A stretch of DNA of 64,000 bases from Scilla litardierei. Its lineage: Eukaryota; Streptophyta; Magnoliopsida; Asparagales; Asparagaceae. The position numbers and the translations under genes were made by a program. Below, one piece after another: positions 1 to 11,330 of the stretch. Position 1 is the stretch's first letter, and each line of letters begins with the position of its first letter. The stretch lies in NCBI GenBank assembly GCA_030789695.1, contig CM061142.1:160520391-160584390 (forward strand), given 5' to 3'. The notes beneath the pieces were generated by a model that ran no database searches, had not been told where the DNA came from, and was given only the letters and a program-made list of their open reading frames with translations.

Positions 1-325
1 GGTGAATACATATTAAGCAAATTCATTACCCATATCTTGAATGATTGTTTTGATAGGCCAATTCCTTGGAAACAAGAAAACTAGAGAAAAACGACGTGTT
101 ATACTTTCGCTTGCGCAAAACGATGCTTGTATGTTATTAATTCATACTAAACTAGAGAAAACATCATGTGAATGATCTTGGTCATGGATGTGTATATTGA
201 TGGTATAAATCATGTTGGAAAGCGTATTGTTGAGCCAGGCCATAAGTGATTGATAGAATTATTTTTTATTGATCATCCGTATTTATCGCTCTTTTTGCTA
301 GGGACTAGCAAAACGCTAGTTGGGG
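1..325 (+). other. 3' untranslated end of a Tat-like gypsy element, with polypurine tract
   Basis: This stretch is non-coding. It ends in GGGACTAGCAAAACGCTAGT followed by TTGGGG, directly before a TG that starts the LTR-like sequence. A GGGACTAGCA-type tract followed by a G-run is the usual polypurine-tract context upstream of the 3' LTR in plant Tat/Ogre-type Ty3/gypsy elements. I infer that the element is on the plus strand and that its body lies upstream of this window. No reading frame of interest is present. Confidence 0.45.
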
Positions 326-1242
326 TGTGTGATTCGGAGTGAATATTGCATATTTAACCCCTTATTAGTCCTATTTTGTGTCCATATGATGCTTAATTTA
401 TCTCTATTATATTCGTATTTTTCTCATCATCATTTATTAGAGAAATTACTCTATTTGTGCACAAAACGTGAATTTGATTGTGTATTTCTGCATTTTTATA
501 TTTTTCCTAGCATCGTCTCGATCTCACGATTCCAACGACTATTTATTTGTATTTTTCTGAGATATGTGCTAATTGCTATGAATTTTTGAATGCAGAATAC
601 CATTTATTGGAAAATAATTAATTGCGCACGAATCTTGGCGCACCACATGGCCGCATCTCAGCGCTCCCCGCCAAATCTAACGGCCCGTGATTTTCGTCGC
701 ACGAAATTTTCTCGACCGTTGGATTGAGATCCAACGGCCCACATCCGCGATCCAACGCAGCGAAGAGGCCGTCGTATCGACCGTTGGATGATGATCCAAT
801 GGTCCAGCGCGAAGGGGAAATCAGTGAAAAAGGCGGGGCGGCTTGGGACACGTGTCTCCATCGTAGCGGCGCCTTGACAGATCGACGGCTACGAAGCGAA
901 GCCCGCTTCGCACTCAGATACGGAGCGACGTGGCCAATTTATTGCCCGTTGATCCAAGATCGGACGGCCAGGATTGATTCTGATTCGAATTCGAATTCGA
1001 ATTCGCTGCGGCGACGTGGCACAATGGAGTCCCTTCGATCCTAATCAAACGGCGGACATGATCCCTTGAAGCGACTCGGAGAGAACGAAGCGAGCGGGTT
1101 CGGATCCAAGCCACGTGTCGACACGAGACGAGATCCCGCCTTTGATCAACGGTTGAGATCAACTAGCGGCTTCGCGGATCGGGTTTTAGGCGATTCGGGT
1201 GCGGGTTTAGACCCGTTAAGCTCTCTAAACCCGCAATGCTAA

Positions 1243-1250
1243 TATATAAG
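1243..1250 (+). promoter_or_regulatory. TATA box of the Tat-like LTR
   Basis: TATATAAG lies about 0.9 kb into the LTR, just upstream of an AT-rich stretch with GTATTT repeats. This is a plausible promoter position for an LTR of this length. Motif match only. Confidence 0.4.
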
Positions 1251-1799
1251 CGTATTTCTAGGGTTTTGGGGGGTATTCTGGCGTATTTTGGGACTTTTGG
1301 AGGGGCTACTGTGCGTATTTCTCCAGTGGAAAATTATCAAAAATTCCAGAGGCTATTCTTCCTATTCTAAAGGAGTTTTGGGTTCTAAAGTGGAGATTTG
1401 GTGATAAATTCTTGAACTTATACCCCGTATTTGGTGTATTTTGTCGTATTTTGGCTATTATAACGATGTATTTTGCTATGAAATCTGATTTTCATTGCAC
1501 CATGCGTGGCTAATCTCCTTGTGATATGGTTGTGATGTAATTAGGAGTATTTGATTGATGAATTTCATGTCTTTAGCCCTATTTTCATGTCAAAATCACT
1601 CGTAACATTGGTTTCTACAACGTATTTGTTGGGTATTTGCTTATTGTCTATATTATTTACATCCCGTATGGCTAGGCCCTGACAAGGCTAGCCAATTCAT
1701 GTTCACTAATCTGAACTTATTGTTGCATTTATCGTTTAATGAAATCAATGTTGCTAGTGATGCGTATACGGCCACTTTGACTAGTTTTCATCGTTTTAT

Positions 1800-2115
1800 C
1801 TTCCGACGTCTTCGTGCCCTGACCGGACGAAGCATTGAGTTATATAAAAGACATGATACTTCAGCGATTATTATCTCCTAATGAAATCACAACCGTAGCA
1901 CATTCACTTCATACGTGTTGGAGTTGACATAGTTAGGGTGTCGTAATTATTGGTCTCTATAACTTTTCGCCCTATCTTAATTGTATAATTCTTTGGCACG
2001 TTTTCATACGCTTGATCGCCATACTTTCCGACGTTCTCGTGCCCTGACCGGACGAAACGTTGAGTTATAGAAAAGGTATTGATATTCAGTGGTTGCATAC
2101 ACCCTAACGAAATCA
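1800..2115 (+). repeat. Duplicated ~90-bp block within the Tat-like LTR
   Basis: Two diverged copies, at about 1800-1890 and 2025-2115, share TTCCGACG, GTGCCCTGACCGGACGAA, TTGAGTTATA and later AACGAAATCA or AATGAAATCA. The spacing is about 225 bp. Both lie in the same orientation in the 3' part of the LTR. The copies differ by scattered substitutions, so the duplication is not recent. Confidence 0.6.
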
Positions 2116-2381
2116 AACCCAACACATACTCCCCATACTTGTATCCCTCTCCAGGTCACCGTAAATATCGTAGGATTTTCATTTCTTATTCCATACTCTT
2201 GATCATATATCTTTGTGTTCGACAGGTGGTTGGCTAACATCATATTATTACTCTTTTTAGATTGACGTTCGTAGTTTTGCAGGTCAGTTGTCCCGCAGAT
2301 TCGATACCTGGACTCACCAGGATATTACTTGCACGATCTCCTGCGCTTGGGAGTAGTTCTCACATCATTTGAGACGAGGCA

Positions 2382-3344
2382 ACAGTCGACTGATGAAGCC
2401 AAGACAGTCGTCTGTAAAACCAACAGGCGACTGTACATACTTCGACAGGCGACTGGCCGAGAGAAGAGTAAGTTAGCTGAAATACTGGAAATCTCACAAG
2501 ATACAAGACAGACGACTGATGCAAGGAACACAGTCGACTGTTAATCAGAACAGGCGACTGTATAACCTTAAACAGACGACTGTCACAGATAGGAGAAATT
2601 TCCAGAGAGCTAAGTCAAAGAATAGACTTACAGACATGCGACTGTTGCAGCATAGACAGTCGACTGATCTAATATACAGTCGACTGTATATACAGCATAA
2701 GTCGACTGGCCGTAGAAATCGGATCAAATAGAGTTTGGGCAAGGAGAGACAGGCGACTGATGAACCATTCAAAGTCGACTGTCGCTAAGACAGGCACATG
2801 ATAAACGTTCAACAGTAGCCTGTGCGAGATAATCAGAGAGGACCCAAAAACTGCATTGTAATAGTCTGTGCATAACAGGCGACTGTAGAACAAAACACAG
2901 TCGACTGTTTTTTGAGACAGGCGACTGCAAACTGTTAAGCAGTCGGCTGTTATAAACAATCCTAGCACAAACAAAAGAGAATTGAATTGAGATCAAAGGA
3001 CAAAGGTCTAGAGGTGTCCTATGACCGAAAGTTGATGTGTGTGAGTGCTCCATCACAGTTCTACTTCTAAGCTACATACTAGAAGAGATAAAAGAAAAAA
3101 TAAATTGACGAATAATCTCTTCTTTCCATCGTATGAGCTTGAAGTCTTTACGGAGCTTCAATCATCAATCTACGATTATCCAATTCATATCATTTGCCTT
3201 CAATCACGTTTGTGAGTCATCCATTGCTAGTTGATCTTCATAGTAAGCTTAGACAATGGATTAACTGCAAAATAGGGGATTAGTCACAAGTATTTATGTT
3301 TGCTCATCATTAACACCAAGTAGGGAGAAGTCCAATACTCAACA
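2382..3344 (-). repeat. Element 1 3' LTR (part inside the window)
   Basis: It aligns collinearly with 12163-13125 with scattered substitutions, and ends with the same AATACTCAACA on the plus strand (TGTTGAGTATT on the minus strand). The missing ~830 bp correspond to 11331-12162 of the 5' LTR and are expected on the far side of the inserted Tat-like element. It contains about 18 copies of the degenerate palindrome ACAGTCGACTGT between 2382 and 2950. Confidence 0.85.
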
Positions 3345-3660
3345 TTCTCCCCCTTTTTGATGATGACAAACAAACATAAACAAAAAGATAAATAGTTGTG
3401 CATAATGAAAACTTACTCCCCCTACATAGATGCCAATCAAGTTAGTCAACAAATATTAGAGCATCTATATAGCAATTGAAGCAAATGAGTGAGATAAGAA
3501 TGAATTTAATTCAAGAAATCTAGGAAATAAAAATCCCAATTCATTGTAATCTTACTCCCCCTGAATCTAAGGCAACGAAAATCTTAGATTCAAGCGTTAT
3601 GTTAGAACATACTTAGCACATCCATTATGAATCTTGTATGTTTATTTCTCTCCCCCTATG
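3345..3660 (-). promoter_or_regulatory. Multiple polypurine tracts of element 1
   Basis: On the minus strand four AGGGGGAG-type tracts occur, near 3345-3358 (AAAAAGGGGGAGAA, next to the LTR), 3414-3424, 3554-3563 and 3648-3660. The tract touching the LTR should prime plus-strand DNA synthesis. Several tandem polypurine tracts upstream of the 3' LTR are a known Sirevirus trait. Element 2 has the same arrangement at 30176-30309. Confidence 0.75.
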
Positions 3661-4292
3661 GCATTATCCAAAAAGGTGGGAGCAAATAACAACAACAATA
3701 ATAGTGCTAAAATACGAACTAACAACAATCAAGGAGTATAAAGATATATCGTATCAAAAACTCATAAAATCTCATCATATACACATGTGAGTAATGGAAT
3801 TGAAATCCAATATCAACATTTTAGATATTCGAAATGAAAATAATTTTCACATATTCATCACATCAAGGAAAGAGCATGAATTATCCAATATCAAATTCTT
3901 GTATTGTCTCAAAAACATAGCAAGAAGAGTGAAGCATACATAGAGACAATATATCATACATCACACAGAAGTTAATCAATATAGCATAGTGTGACACAAT
4001 AGAGAGATGCAACATCATATATATATATAATATAAAGCAGCTGAGTACATCAACGGATGGTCATCAACATGGCCATCCCAAAAAGATACATCATGAGCAA
4101 CAAAAAAATAGCTACATCATGACGACAGCAAAGAGTATATCATCATACATATATAAAAAGTGTCGCATACAGCATCATCCATCATACAACGATAAAACAT
4201 ATAACATAATCACTCAACCTAAGCAAAAGAACACCCTACAAAATAAAAACAAGGTCTTCAGGTGAGTGAACAGAACATCAGCAGACGCAGCC
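3661..4292 (-). other. AT-rich 3' untranslated region of element 1
   Basis: Between the extra ORF and the polypurine tracts lies AT-rich DNA rich in CATCATA and CATATA words on the plus strand. I see no reading frame or structural signal here. Confidence 0.5.
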
Positions 4293-4886
4293 TCAGTCGA
4301 TCTGAATTACTGAGGGGTCCGATGGACGGCCGGAAGAACGAAACCAAAGCCGAGCAGAGCGACGAGTAGGAAAAGCTGGAGACTTCCTCTTGGAAGACGA
4401 AACACGAACAGCAGATGAACCAACAGGAACATGAGGTGGAGTCTGGACAACTGAGGTCGGAGACACATGGGGTTTTGGTGTGAAGCCAGGAGGAGGAGAA
4501 ACACAAGCAGGAGAAGTGTTCTCAGAGGTAGCAAACAGGTCACGAAGCTCGGGAGGAACAGGACAAGCAAGATGCTTACATGAGATAAGCTGAAGCTTAA
4601 GCAAAAGCGAAAGCTTCTCATCAAAGGAGACAGACAGCATTTCAAGAGCACAGAGACGAGCGTCCAGCTGACGAAGTAGAAACTCCGTGGACCGAGAAGG
4701 AGGCTCAGCAGCCCGAGATGAGTGTTCATCAGCATGAACGGATGGGATATGGTCACGGACAGAGATACGAAGAGGCTCTCCCGAAGATTGAGGCGAAGAG
4801 GGAGCCGGATCAGGTTTTGGTGAAGGAACAGGCTCATTGAGGAAGTCGAGTGAGACATTTGGGAAGAATTGATCGAAAAGAGCCAT
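4293..4886 (-). CDS. Element 1 extra ORF downstream of pol (ORF3), 198 aa, unknown function
   Basis: I start it at the ATG at 4886, whose context GCCATGGC is ideal for plants. The frame is also open upstream but has no ATG. The product begins MALFDQFFPN. Roughly residues 15-60 are proline/serine-rich and acidic. Residues about 68-115 form a leucine-rich, probably helical stretch (LLRQLDARLCALEML, LSLLLKLQL). The C-terminal third is proline-rich and ends in a basic part with SSKRKSPAFPTRRSARL, which could act as a nuclear localisation signal. It has no stop or frameshift, although pol in the same element has three nonsense codons. Extra ORFs after pol in Sireviruses are often called envelope-like. 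I see no signal peptide or membrane span, so I do not assign that role. It shows no obvious similarity to the ORF3 of element 2. Confidence 0.6.
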   Translation of the reverse strand: MALFDQFFPNVSLDFLNEPVPSPKPDPAPSSPQSSGEPLRISVRDHIPSVHADEHSSRAAEPPSRSTEFLLRQLDARLCALEMLSVSFDEKLSLLLKLQLISCKHLACPVPPELRDLFATSENTSPACVSPPPGFTPKPHVSPTSVVQTPPHVPVGSSAVRVSSSKRKSPAFPTRRSARLWFRSSGRPSDPSVIQID

Positions 4887-5199
4887 GGCCGAGCACTGAG
4901 CTAGGGCAAGAAACAGAACGATCAAACCCTAAGAAGTCACGAGATAAGAAGAACACGATCTAACCTCGTGGAGTGAAAGAACAAAAGACAACGACTCCTC
5001 GAGATTGACGCACGAAAAGGAGCAAGACAGTCGGTGAAGGAGCATCAATCGAGCGGGAAGAACGCACAGTCGAAACGGAGGAGAGAGAATCGACGAGGGG
5101 AAATGATCGCGTCGATTGAATATAAATTAGGGAAAATCAATCTGAGCCGTTGGATCAACGAATCGACGGCTCGGATCAAATCAAATGAACCGACACAGC
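4887..5199 (-). other. Leader of the element 1 ORF3
   Basis: About 300 bases upstream of ORF3 on the minus strand. Apart from an ATG-less extension of the ORF3 frame, I see only short spurious frames on either strand. Confidence 0.4.
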
Positions 5200-5560
5200 A
5201 TGAAACAGTTGACTGGAGAACAAAAGTCAGTCGACTGTAAGAAGTGATAAAATTAAATCTTAGAGAGATGGGCAGTCGACTGGCAAGTATAATGCAGTCG
5301 CATGTCCGCTGGACAGTCGACTGACATATACACAACAGTCGGCTGGCCGAGAATTAATACATATCACAAGAAAAACAGAGAACACTGTAAAAATTGACAG
5401 AGAGAACAGTCGCCTGATGACTAAATTGCAGTCGACAGTTACACTAACAGTCGACTGTAAAACAGTCAGCAGTCGGCTGAGCGAAAGATATCAATTTTCA
5501 TATGGAGGATATAGAGTAGGGCAGTCGACTGTCAAAAGAAACACAGTCGTCTGTCCTGGT
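5200..5560. repeat. Array of CAGTCGACTG palindromes between pol and ORF3 of element 1
   Basis: About a dozen exact or near-exact copies of ACAGTCGACTGT occur between 5206 and 5555, 15-60 bases apart. Examples lie at about 5228, 5272, 5312, 5447 and 5521. The same motif fills both LTRs of this element and is absent from its coding regions. The array lies just upstream of ORF3 on the sense strand, where a second promoter or an RNA-processing signal could sit. That role is inference. Confidence 0.8.
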
Positions 5561-5825
5561 CCAAAAAATGCACAGTGATATAGAATTCCAGAGAATAAGA
5601 ACACTCATCCTAGGACCTATAATCTAATCACAAATACATCTTAAAATCATTATGAAAACAATAAATCTATAGAAACACAAATTATTCCAATCAACTTCGT
5701 AAACTAATGAAATCAAATAAGTCACAATTGTCTTTCTTAATCTCATAAAACAATAAAGCACATGAAGAAAGACAATCAAAAAATATATGAGCTCAATAAG
5801 GAGTTATAGCATGAAAATTGAGCTT

Positions 5826-8800
5826 CTAGATTCCAGATTCACCCATAATTCCCAATTCTCCACGCAACCTCACAAATGAATCTTCTTTAAGAGGTTTAGT
5901 GAAGATATCAACAATTTGTTTTTGGGTTTCAATGTACTCTAAGATGATGTCCTTCTAAGCTACATGATCATTTATAAAATGGTGTCTCACATCTATGTGT
6001 TTGGTACGGAAGTGATGTACCAGATTCTTGGAAAGACAAATAGCACTTTGGTTATCAACCATGATAGGGCAAGTATCACAATTGACACCATAGTCACTAA
6101 GAGTGTGTCTCATCCAAAGAACTTGTGCACATGCAAGACCCGCGTCAATATATTCCGCTTTAGTCGTGGACAATGACACCGAATTCTGTTTCTTAGAGAA
6201 CCAAGAAACTAAGGAATTTTCTAAGAAATGGCATGTGCCACTAGTACTTTTCCTGTCGGACTTGCATTCGGCAAAGTCGGCATCACTATATGAGATTAAC
6301 TCATATGTGCTAGACTTAGGGTAAAGTAACCCATAATCTATGGATTGATTGAGATAATGAAATATTCGTTTAACCGCAATCAAGTGTGACTCCTTAGGTC
6401 TTGCTTGATATCTAGCACAAATACATACGGAAAACATGATATTGGGCCTACTAGCGGTTAAGTAAAGTAAGCTACCGATCATACCTCGATATAGACGAAC
6501 GTCTACATCTTTTCCGCTTTCATCCTAGTGTAGATGAGCAGTAGTACTCATGGGAGTCCTTTTGCATGAAGACGATTCCATCCCGAATCGCTTAATAAGT
6601 TCCCCTGTGTACTTTGTCTGATGTATGAAAGTGCCATTCTCTATTTGTCGAATTTGCAATCCAAGGAAGTAGGTGAGCTCTCCCATGTGGTTCATCTCAA
6701 ACTCATCCTTCATATACTTGGAAAATTCTTGACAAAGATGAAAGTTAGTAGAACCGAAAATAATGTCATCTACATAAACTTGAATCAAAAGAATGTCATT
6801 TTCATAATCTTTAATGAAAAGTGTAGAATCAACTTCTCCCATTTTAAAACCTAAATTCAAAAGAAAGGTCTTAAGGCGATCATACCAAGCTCTAGGAGCT
6901 TGTCTCAATCCATACAACGCTTTCTTAAGTTTGAAAACATGGTTTGGAAATTTCTCATGAATAAAACCGGGAGGTTGAGAAATATATACTTCTTCATTTA
7001 CAAATCCATTTAAAAATGCACTTTTAACATCCATTTGAAATAATTTAAAATTCTTATGGGATGCAAAAGATAAAAGCAACCTAATAGCTTCTAATCTAGC
7101 TACGGGGGCAAAGGATTCTTCGAAATCAATACCTTCCTCTTGCCGATAGCCTTGAGCTACTAACCTTGCTTTGTTCCGTGTGATTACCTCGTTTTCATCC
7201 GTCTTGTTCTTGAAGATCCATTTGGTCCCAATAGCTTGGTGACCACTTGGAAGAGGTACAAGTTCCCAAACTTCATTTCTCTCGAATTACGCTAGTTCTT
7301 CTTCCATTGCCACTTTCCAAGAACTATCCTCACAAGCTTCTTGAATGTTCTTTGGCTCAATGGTAGAGACGAATGCGCAATGTGAGAATTCTTCAATTCT
7401 TGATCTCGTTCGAACACCCACACAAATATCTCCAATGATTTGGTTATGTGGATGGTTGCGAACGGTTGGATAAGCTTTGGGTAAACCTGGATCACTAGGA
7501 ACAACTTCAACAACTTCATTAGAAGTGTTAGTCTCAACAATATTATCATTAATCTTAACATTATTAAGAGAATCACAAAGAATATCTACATTATCATCAT
7601 CAACATGAGGAAAATCAAAATCTTCATAAAAAGATACGTGAAGTGATTCCTCAATCGTTGAAGAAGTTTTGTTGTATATCTGGTAGGCTTTGCTACGTGT
7701 GGAATATCCAACAAAAATTCCTTCATCGGATCTTGGCTCAAATTTGTCTAAATTACCAAAGGTGTTCTTTATAAAACATTTTGAACCAAAGACACGAAAA
7801 TATTTCACTTGAGGCTTTTTATCGTAAAACAACTCAAAACAAGTTTTGTTTGTTCGGGATCTCACTAGGATTCTATTGAGCACATAACATGCCGTGTGCA
7901 CCGCTTCTGCCCAAAAATGTAGTCCTAAATGACTATCATGGAGCATAGTGCGAGCACACTCAAGAAGAGTCATATTCTTTCTTTCTACAACACCATTTTG
8001 TGGTGGTGCACGAGGAAAGGAAAAGTTATGAGTTATCCCGGAGTCATCACAAAACTTAGTAAAATACTCATTCTCAAATTCTCCTCCATGATCACTACGA
8101 ATAGTGATAATGGTGGATCCTAAAAGATTCTGAATCTTCTTTGCAAATTTGGTAAACTCTTCATGAGCTTCATTCTTATTAGTTAAGAATGAAACCCAAG
8201 TAAATCTAGAAAAGTCGTCAACGACAACACGTCCATAATGAGCATTACCTAAAGAAGCGGTTCTAGTTGGCCCAAACAAATCTAGATGCAGAAGTTCTAG
8301 GGGCCTCTTAGAAGTAATCCATTCTTTAAGCTTAAATGAAGATTTACTTAGTTTACCTCTTTGACATGAATCACAAAAGTTTTTCTTATTAAAAACAATC
8401 TTAGGAAAACCTTTGACTAGATCATGCTTAGCTAACTTATATAAGTGCTTGAAGTGAACATGACCAAAACGGCGATGCAATAATAGTTGTTCACTTGTGT
8501 TAGCAACTAAGCAATGTTCTACGATTTTAGGCAAGCTTAAATAATAAATATTTTTACGCCTAATACCGGAAAATAAAATATTTGAATCACAATCAACAAT
8601 AGTACACAATCCTTCTCCGAAGTTAACCTTGTAACCTTTGTAACAAAGTTGACTTATGGAAATGAGGTTGTGACATAAACCACTAACAAGATAAACATTA
8701 GTAATTAGGGGTTTGGAAGGATTACCAACGATACCTACTCCAATGATGGTTCCCTTTTGATTACCTCCAAAAGTGACAGTTGCACCATCTTTGATGCTAA

Positions 8801-8930
8801 TCACTTCAGAGAGCAATGAGGGATCTCCCGTCATGTGTTTGGAGCAACCGCTATCAAGAATCCATACTTTTCCTTTAGAGCTAATAAGGCATTTATTGCT
8901 CTTCTTCTTTCTCTTGGGTACCTATATAAT
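5826..8930 (-). pseudogene. pol: Element 1 pol: protease, integrase, reverse transcriptase, RNase H (three nonsense codons)
   Basis: One continuous minus-strand frame carries all copia pol domains. The aspartic protease motif DSGCSKHMTG is near 8860-8830. Integrase has the zinc-binding FGHVHFKHL...CDSCQRG and catalytic aspartates in LDLFGP and RSDHGGEF with glutamate in NGVVERKN. RT has VKSAFLNG and an intact YVDDIIFGS. RNase H contains SDADF and ends in a TKPLKED tail at 5826. In-frame stops lie at 7287-7289, 6525-6527 and 5955-5957; those at 7287 and 5955 are explained by a C-to-T change in a glutamine codon. The RNase H LSTTKAEY carries lysine where element 2 has glutamate (LSTTEAEY). Apart from the stops there is no frameshift, so decay is mainly by point mutation. 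Confidence 0.9.
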
Positions 8931-8975
8931 ATACCATAAGCTTATAGTACCCAATGTTTGTTGGGTCCAAGGGGA

Positions 8976-10060
8976 TTAGCCCTTTGGAAGCCAAGTCCAA
9001 GTGGACTTCCGCTTCCCAACATAGTTACTATTTCTAATTACATCATGAAAGTAGGAATCAACATAAGCATTCCTAACATTTAGACTAGTGTTCTTAGGAC
9101 CCCAAATAGTGTACATCTTGGGAGTCCTATTCCTAGTTGCATGCATATGAGTTGGATTTCTATGTGGTGCATGCTTCTTAGGAACATGATTTCTAGCATA
9201 TATATGAGGTGGAGGATATGCATTGTACATTCTTGAATGATATGAATTCTTGGGAACATGCATATTATATGAAGGATATTGATCATGCATGACATGTGGA
9301 GAATTAGCATATATGAAAGAATGATGCGTATGAGCATATGTGTGTGTGGGAGCACATACATGGGTATTTCTCATGTGTGGTTGTGTACGTGTACGTGGGT
9401 GCGGAGCATAAAAAGTGTCATGATTATCCACTTGTGAAGTAGGATGTTTCCTACGTGGTTGAGTATTAGTGTACATATAAGCATGGCCTTGCTTTTGGTT
9501 TCCACCCTTAGTGGGTTTCTTGCCAAACGGAAGAGAAAGTGATGTGGTGACATTCTTGGTAGGATTGCTACCTATAGTGTCTTTGACACCACTTGTGGAT
9601 GCACCGGAGGAAGGCCTCACAAAATCTATAGTGACACCACTATAGGAGGTGCGATCATTAGATGCATTCGCTTTAACAAATCCAAGGCCAACACGATGTG
9701 TGGCCAGAAATTGATTTGCAAGCAAATCATCCATTTGTCCTTGTTCCTTATTGAATCTCACAATACGGGAGGACATGGGCTCATATTTCTCCTTTAAAGA
9801 AAAAATGTTGGTATCTAAGGTGGACACCCGTGCTTTGAGCTCGTGCACTTGGGTTTTAAGAGAATCATTCTCTAAACCCAATTGTGTGTGGCGTGTAACT
9901 AGAACACTATTATCCATGGGATGTGTTTGATCTAGTTGAGATTTGAGGGAATTCACCTCATTTCTCAATGTGACATTTTGAGAAGCTAAGTTTGCTTTCT
10001 CAAGGGTTAAAGTATCAACAATGGTGTCATTGTTGATAATGCATGGAATGGATGACTTGC
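8976..10060 (-). pseudogene. gag: Element 1 gag C-terminal region (coiled coil and His/Pro-rich part)
   Basis: This frame is in register with pol. Its first ~110 residues are a heptad-like coiled coil (LRNEVNSLKSQLDQTH, LENDSLKTQVHELKARVSTL). A Ser/Thr-rich segment and a histidine/asparagine/tyrosine-rich tail follow, ending STWTWLPKG and then TAA. Long Gag proteins with a coiled coil after the zinc knuckle are typical of Sireviruses. Element 2 has the counterpart at 23441-23900, ending STWVWLPKI and a TAA at the same place. A frameshift near 10060-10070 separates this part from the N-terminal gag. Confidence 0.75.
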
Positions 10061-10066
10061 TAACTT

Positions 10067-11302
10067 TTAGCTAGAGTATCTAAGCATTAAAGATTGGTAT
10101 TTAGCAAATATTTCTTCATTAGCTATGCGAAGTTCATCCATTGTTACCTCGGTGTTATCCGTATCGGAATCACTCTCATCCGAGAGTGGGTCTTCAAGTG
10201 CCATGAAGTACATGTGGCCGCTCTCACCCTTCTCATCATCGGAATCGCTTGATGAGTCATCACTTGAGTCATCAAAGGTACCGACGAGTCCTTTCTTCTT
10301 GTCTTTCTTGTTCTTGTTGGACTTGTGGTACTTTGGTGCGTTCCACTTTTCTTTGTTGTTTAGCATCGGGCAATCCCTCTTGATGTGCCCTAGCTTATTA
10401 CACTTATAACAAAGAGAGGAAGTAGCATTAGTGGATTCAAAACATTTGTTGGAGGGAAATTTACTTTTGCGGAAGAAGCGTTGGAACTTCTTCGCCATTT
10501 GGGCCATTTCACCCAAATCCATCTCGTTCTCGGATTGATTACTTTCGGAGTATGACGAATTGGCGTTGAACACCAAAGCTTTCTTCTTGGCCTCCGAGTG
10601 ATTCATCATGGCTCGAATCTTCAATCGGTTATCCTGTCTTACTTCATAAGACATAAGAGTCCCGATGAGATTCACCACGGTGTAGTTCTTCAAGTCATTG
10701 ACCTCTTAAATGGCGATTGCTCGTCTTTCCCATTTGGAGGTCATCCCCATGATAATCTTCCTTACCTTTTCAGGTTCGGTGTAGATTTAGCCAAGGGCTT
10801 CCAATTCGTTTGTGATGTCGGTAAAGCGTCCGTACATCGACGCAATGCTCTCATTTTCCTGCATGTGGAACAAGTCGAAGTTTTGCACGGCAACATATAA
10901 CTTTGAAAGCTTTACCTTATTCGTTCCCTCGTGGGTAACGAGGAGATGGTTCCAAATTTGATATGCACTCTTACATGTGCATATCTTGTTGAACTCATTT
11001 GGGTCCAACGCACAATGAAGAGCATTCATTGCTTTAGCGTTGTTGACTTCGGTGGACTTTTCGGAAGTCGTCCATTTCTCAAAATCATCTTCGGAGGGCT
11101 CGACATACTCCTTGTGGAGAGTTCTTCAAAGAGAAGCACTCCTAAGGAATGTCTCCATCCTACACTTCCAATAACCAAAGTTAGTACCATTGAAACGTGG
11201 AGGACGTACCGTAGATTGACCTTCAAAAAGTGTGGACGCTCCATCACGGTTATGATTGTTGTACGTAGGCGGAGGAGGAACGTTGTTGTTGTTGGATGCC
11301 AT
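10067..11302 (-). pseudogene. gag: Element 1 gag N-terminal region with CCHC zinc knuckle
   Basis: The start is the ATG at 11302, 15 bases after the primer site, giving MASNNNNVPPPP. Frames in register continue through RPPRFNGTNFGYWKCRMETFL (a typical copia Gag start), a UBN2-like core (THEGTNKVKLSKLYVAVQ, IASMYGRFTDI) and the zinc knuckle CYKCNKLGHIKRDC near 10400, which should bind genomic RNA. A Lys-rich and then Asp/Ser-rich acidic stretch follows. Stops at about 11126, 10787 and 10705 break the frame. The stop at 11126 is a TGA where CGA is likely, as expected from CpG decay. It ends at 10067 where the register shifts. Confidence 0.8.
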
Positions 11303-11316
11303 AGATAAAACCTTGC

Positions 11317-11328
11317 GCTCTGATACCA
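11317..11328 (-). promoter_or_regulatory. Primer binding site of element 1
   Basis: The minus strand reads TGGTATCAGAGC two bases after the 5' LTR. This matches the 3' end of plant initiator tRNA-Met and would prime minus-strand cDNA. Confidence 0.9.
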
Positions 11329-11330
11329 AT

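Larger units (their letters stand above)
326..2381 (+). repeat. 3' LTR of a Tat-like Ty3/gypsy retrotransposon
   Basis: The segment begins with TG after a polypurine tract and ends in CA at 2381, giving an LTR of about 2.06 kb. It holds repeated versions of CCGTTGGATnnnATCCAACGG between 670 and 960, a TATATAAG box at 1243-1250, and near its end a block reading TTCGATACCTGGACT, all reminiscent of Tat-type LTRs. The next five bases, ACAGT, are the expected target duplication. In the undamaged LTR copy of element 1 (11331-13125) the same insertion point, 12162/12163, is also followed by ACAGT. I therefore read it as the complete 3' LTR of an element inserted into the 3' LTR of element 1. The exact first base (326, 328 or 330) is uncertain. 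The small reading frames at 618-1162 are chance ORFs in GC-rich LTR sequence. Confidence 0.55.

Noticed and set aside
618..1162. Overlapping frames on both strands at the start of the window
   Set aside because: They lie in the GC-rich part of the Tat-like LTR, overlap in several frames, and contain simple repeats such as TTCGAATTCGAA at 985-1005.
2340..2400. Element 1 3' LTR truncated by a deletion
   Set aside because: The Tat-like sequence ends in CA exactly where element 1 LTR homology starts, and ACAGT follows as expected for a target duplication. Insertion of an LTR element explains the junction without a deletion.
2329..2544. Possible CRISPR-like array because of regularly recurring CAGTCGACTG
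   Set aside because: The repeats are 12-bp palindromes with irregular 10-60 base spacing inside an LTR of a eukaryotic retroelement. There are no cas genes and no uniform spacers.
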